Shown: positions 14,052 to 15,160 of the stretch, one piece after another
Layout of the letters: every line of letters begins with the position of its first letter
Position numbering within the stretch: the first letter of the stretch is position 1
DNA from: Oscillospiraceae bacterium UBA4632
GTDB taxonomy: Bacteria > Bacillota > Clostridia > Oscillospirales > Oscillospiraceae
Assembly: GCA_002405995.1 (NCBI GenBank)
Contig: DHMW01000007.1
Location: forward strand, 1,128 to 16,287
DNA length: 15,160 nucleotides
Reading direction: 5' to 3'
Position numbers and translations under genes: made by a program
The notes under the pieces: model-generated
What the model saw: only the letters and a program-made list of their open reading frames with translations
What the model was told of the DNA's origin: nothing
The model's database searches: none

Positions 14052-14699
14052 TCAACCTCTCAGCTCTTTGATCTTGGCGGGAATGTCTGCGGCCTTGTAA
14101 ACGGCAGAACCCGCGACCAGCACGTCCGCGCCAGCCTCGATGCAGGCCTTGCACGTCACGGCGTCCACGCCGCCGTCTACCTCCAGCTCGCAGCCGGGGT
14201 TTTTCTCATTGATCCAGCGGCGGATGGCGGCGACCTTCGGCATCATGTCGGCCATGAATTTCTGCCCGCCAAAGCCCGGTTCTACGGTCATCACAAGGAT
14301 GATGTCGCATTTTTCAAGGAACGGAAGCACGGCCTCCGCACGCGTGTTGGGCTTGATGACCACACCGGCGCGCTTGCCTTTGGCGTGGATCCTGTCGAGC
14401 GCGAGGTGAATATTCTCCGGGGTGTCAGCCTCCACATGGCAGGTGACGAGATCTGCGCCCGCGTCGCAGAACTGTTCCACATAGCGCTCGGGCTGCACGA
14501 TCATCAGGTGCACATCGATGGGCAGCGCCGTGCGCCTGCGGATGGACTGGAGCACGGGGATGCCGATGCTGATATTGGGAACGAAGCAGCCGTCCATCAC
14601 GTCGAAGTGGACGTAGTCGGCGGTGGCGATGGCCTCCACGCCGCGGCCCAGCTCGGCAAAGTCGGCGGAGAGGATGGACGGCGCGATCTTGACAGACAT
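14052..14699 (-). CDS. rpe: Ribulose-phosphate 3-epimerase
   Basis: 215 residues, the usual size for this TIM-barrel enzyme, which interconverts D-ribulose 5-phosphate and D-xylulose 5-phosphate in the pentose phosphate pathway. Visible active-site elements: PSILSADF (7-14, Ser8), HFDVMDGCFVPN (31-42; metal His31 and catalytic Asp33), DVHLMI (62-67, His64), MTVEPGFGGQKF (137-148), VDGGV (174-178, catalytic Asp175) and the phosphate-binding AGSAVY (196-201). AGGAGGG (14708-14714) at 8-base spacing fixes ATG 14699, although the frame is open further upstream. It has its own promoter and is followed by recR after four bases. Confidence 0.97.
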   Translation of the reverse strand: MSVKIAPSILSADFAELGRGVEAIATADYVHFDVMDGCFVPNISIGIPVLQSIRRRTALPIDVHLMIVQPERYVEQFCDAGADLVTCHVEADTPENIHLALDRIHAKGKRAGVVIKPNTRAEAVLPFLEKCDIILVMTVEPGFGGQKFMADMMPKVAAIRRWINEKNPGCELEVDGGVDAVTCKACIEAGADVLVAGSAVYKAADIPAKIKELRG

Positions 14700-14735
14700 A
14701 ATAACAGCCCTCCTGCGAAAATTTTCCTGACACTT

Positions 14736-14764
14736 ATTGTAGCAAAGCGCTCCCGCAAAATCAA
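14736..14764 (-). promoter_or_regulatory. Promoter of rpe-recR
   Basis: On the minus strand TTGATT (14759-14764), a 17-bp spacer and TACAAT (14736-14741) with extended TGC. It lies 37 bases from the start codon, giving a short leader. Confidence 0.82.
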
Positions 14765-14937
14765 TGCAAAAAAATGCAAAGCGCGCTTGACATTTACGCG
14801 CGGCGCTGTTCGTTGCGGGGCTGCTGGCGCTGCTGGTGTTCGACCAGCCGGTCATCGGGCAGGCGCTGTGCCTTGTGACCTGCGCGCAGTCGCTTGTTTT
14901 TTGCGGGACGTATTGGTACTACAACAGAAAGTATTAA
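14764..14937 (+). pseudogene. Small membrane-protein reading frame interrupted by an in-frame TGA
   Basis: ATG at 14764 opens MQKNAKRA, then TGA (14788-14790), and the same frame continues to TAA at 14935-14937. The downstream part, ending in CGTYWYYNRKY, has a long hydrophobic run (ALFVAGLLALLVF and GQALCLVTCAQSLVF), GC-rich third positions and no other stop, so it looks coding. The basic start plus hydrophobic body is a typical small membrane protein of about 57 residues. A single change (for example CGA to TGA) would explain the break. No ribosome site precedes the ATG, and the ATG overlaps the rpe -35. Alternatives are a truncated gene tail, a sequencing error, or chance openness. Family unknown. 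Confidence 0.35.
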
Positions 14938-14939
14938 AG

Positions 14940-14958
14940 GCAGCGCCGATGGCGCTGC
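14940..14958 (+). other. Hairpin after the broken small ORF
   Basis: GCAGCGCC-GAT-GGCGCTGC is a perfect 8-bp stem starting 3 bases after the TAA. No T-run follows, so it is at best a weak terminator. Confidence 0.45.
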
Positions 14959-14966
14959 ACGGTTAA

Positions 14967-15000
14967 GGGGGCCATTCTCTCACGTGAGAGAATGACCCCC
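14967..15000. other. Long near-perfect palindrome
   Basis: A perfect 22-base palindrome (14973-14994, centre TCACGTGA) is flanked by GGGGG (14967-14971) and CCCCC (14996-15000), with one C/A mismatch between. It folds as a 15-bp hairpin with one mismatch and a 4-base loop. TTGTA follows, a poor U-tract. Confidence 0.8.
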
Positions 15001-15160
15001 TTGTACCCCCAAGAGAACGCAAGGGGCTCTGCCCCTTGACCCCGCCATTGCCGGCCTGTAGCTCGAAGGGCTGCAATGCTTGCCGAATCAGGTGCGATGT
15101 ACATGGCTTCGCCATGAATCTCTGCGATTCGTTGCCGCTCTCAACCGCGCCTTACTATCG
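15001..15160. other. Non-coding, hairpin-rich end of the window
   Basis: Three more perfect hairpins occur in a row: CAAGGGGC-TCT-GCCCCTTG (15020-15038), CATGGC-TTC-GCCATG (15102-15116) and GAATC-TCTGC-GATTC (15116-15130). No credible gene or ribosome site is seen on either strand. This looks like dispersed intergenic-repeat DNA, or the edge of a small non-autonomous element continuing past the window. No second copy is present here to prove it. Confidence 0.5.

Noticed and set aside
13764..14966. A 400-codon plus-strand frame opposite recR and rpe
   Set aside because: Antisense to two intact, motif-complete genes; it also reads through the small-ORF region in the wrong frame.
14943..15038. 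Strong terminators after the broken small ORF
   Set aside because: The stems are strong, but none is followed by a proper T-run on either strand.
14963..15115. A 50-codon minus-strand frame in the hairpin region
   Set aside because: It lies across palindromes, has no convincing ribosome site and its composition reflects the repeats.

Overview
The window is a GC-rich, densely packed stretch of a bacterial chromosome. It most likely comes from an anaerobic, gut-type Clostridia (Oscillospiraceae/Ruminococcaceae-like). This is inferred from the N-terminus of a pyruvate:ferredoxin oxidoreductase (anaerobic pyruvate metabolism), strong AGGAGG ribosome sites, TTGACA/TATAAT-type promoters, a ThiI that lacks the rhodanese domain, a lysine riboswitch and an EF-P aminopentanone reductase-like dehydrogenase. 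No phage, transposase, CRISPR or toxin-antitoxin genes are visible. The content is mainly housekeeping.

Layout. 1-326 (-): 5' end of nifJ/por, with its promoter and a leader hairpin. 630-4363 (+): a four-gene operon of comM, an unknown membrane protein, thiI and pncC, closed by an 18-bp-stem terminator. 4435-6427 (-): a PfkB-family sugar/nucleoside kinase followed by a beta-rich lipoprotein. 6578-8116 (-): an NhaC-superfamily transporter whose long leader is a textbook lysine riboswitch with a terminator expression platform, so the transporter probably moves lysine. 8555-9688 (-): a secreted D-Ala-D-Ala carboxypeptidase. 9795-9868 (+): tRNA-Gly(CCC) with its own promoter and terminator, followed at once by a hairpin-rich 97-bp direct repeat. 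10202-10987 (-): a membrane-anchored polysaccharide deacetylase. 11227-11961 (+): an SDR reductase, convergent with dut (11963-12406, -) with one base between them. 12609-13382 (+): an unknown eight-helix membrane protein with a strong promoter and terminator. 13448-14699 (-): rpe-recR. 14764-14937 (+): the reading frame of a small membrane protein interrupted by an in-frame TGA. 14940-15160: non-coding, hairpin-rich sequence.

How the genes fit together. Most are independent housekeeping units: tRNA thiolation, NAD salvage, pentose phosphate metabolism, recombination, dUTP removal and envelope maintenance. The best functional inference is lysine-controlled expression of the NhaC-type transporter. 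The least explained parts are the repeat block beside the tRNA, the two orphan membrane proteins, the broken small ORF and the PfkB-lipoprotein pair. I see no convincing new multi-gene system.
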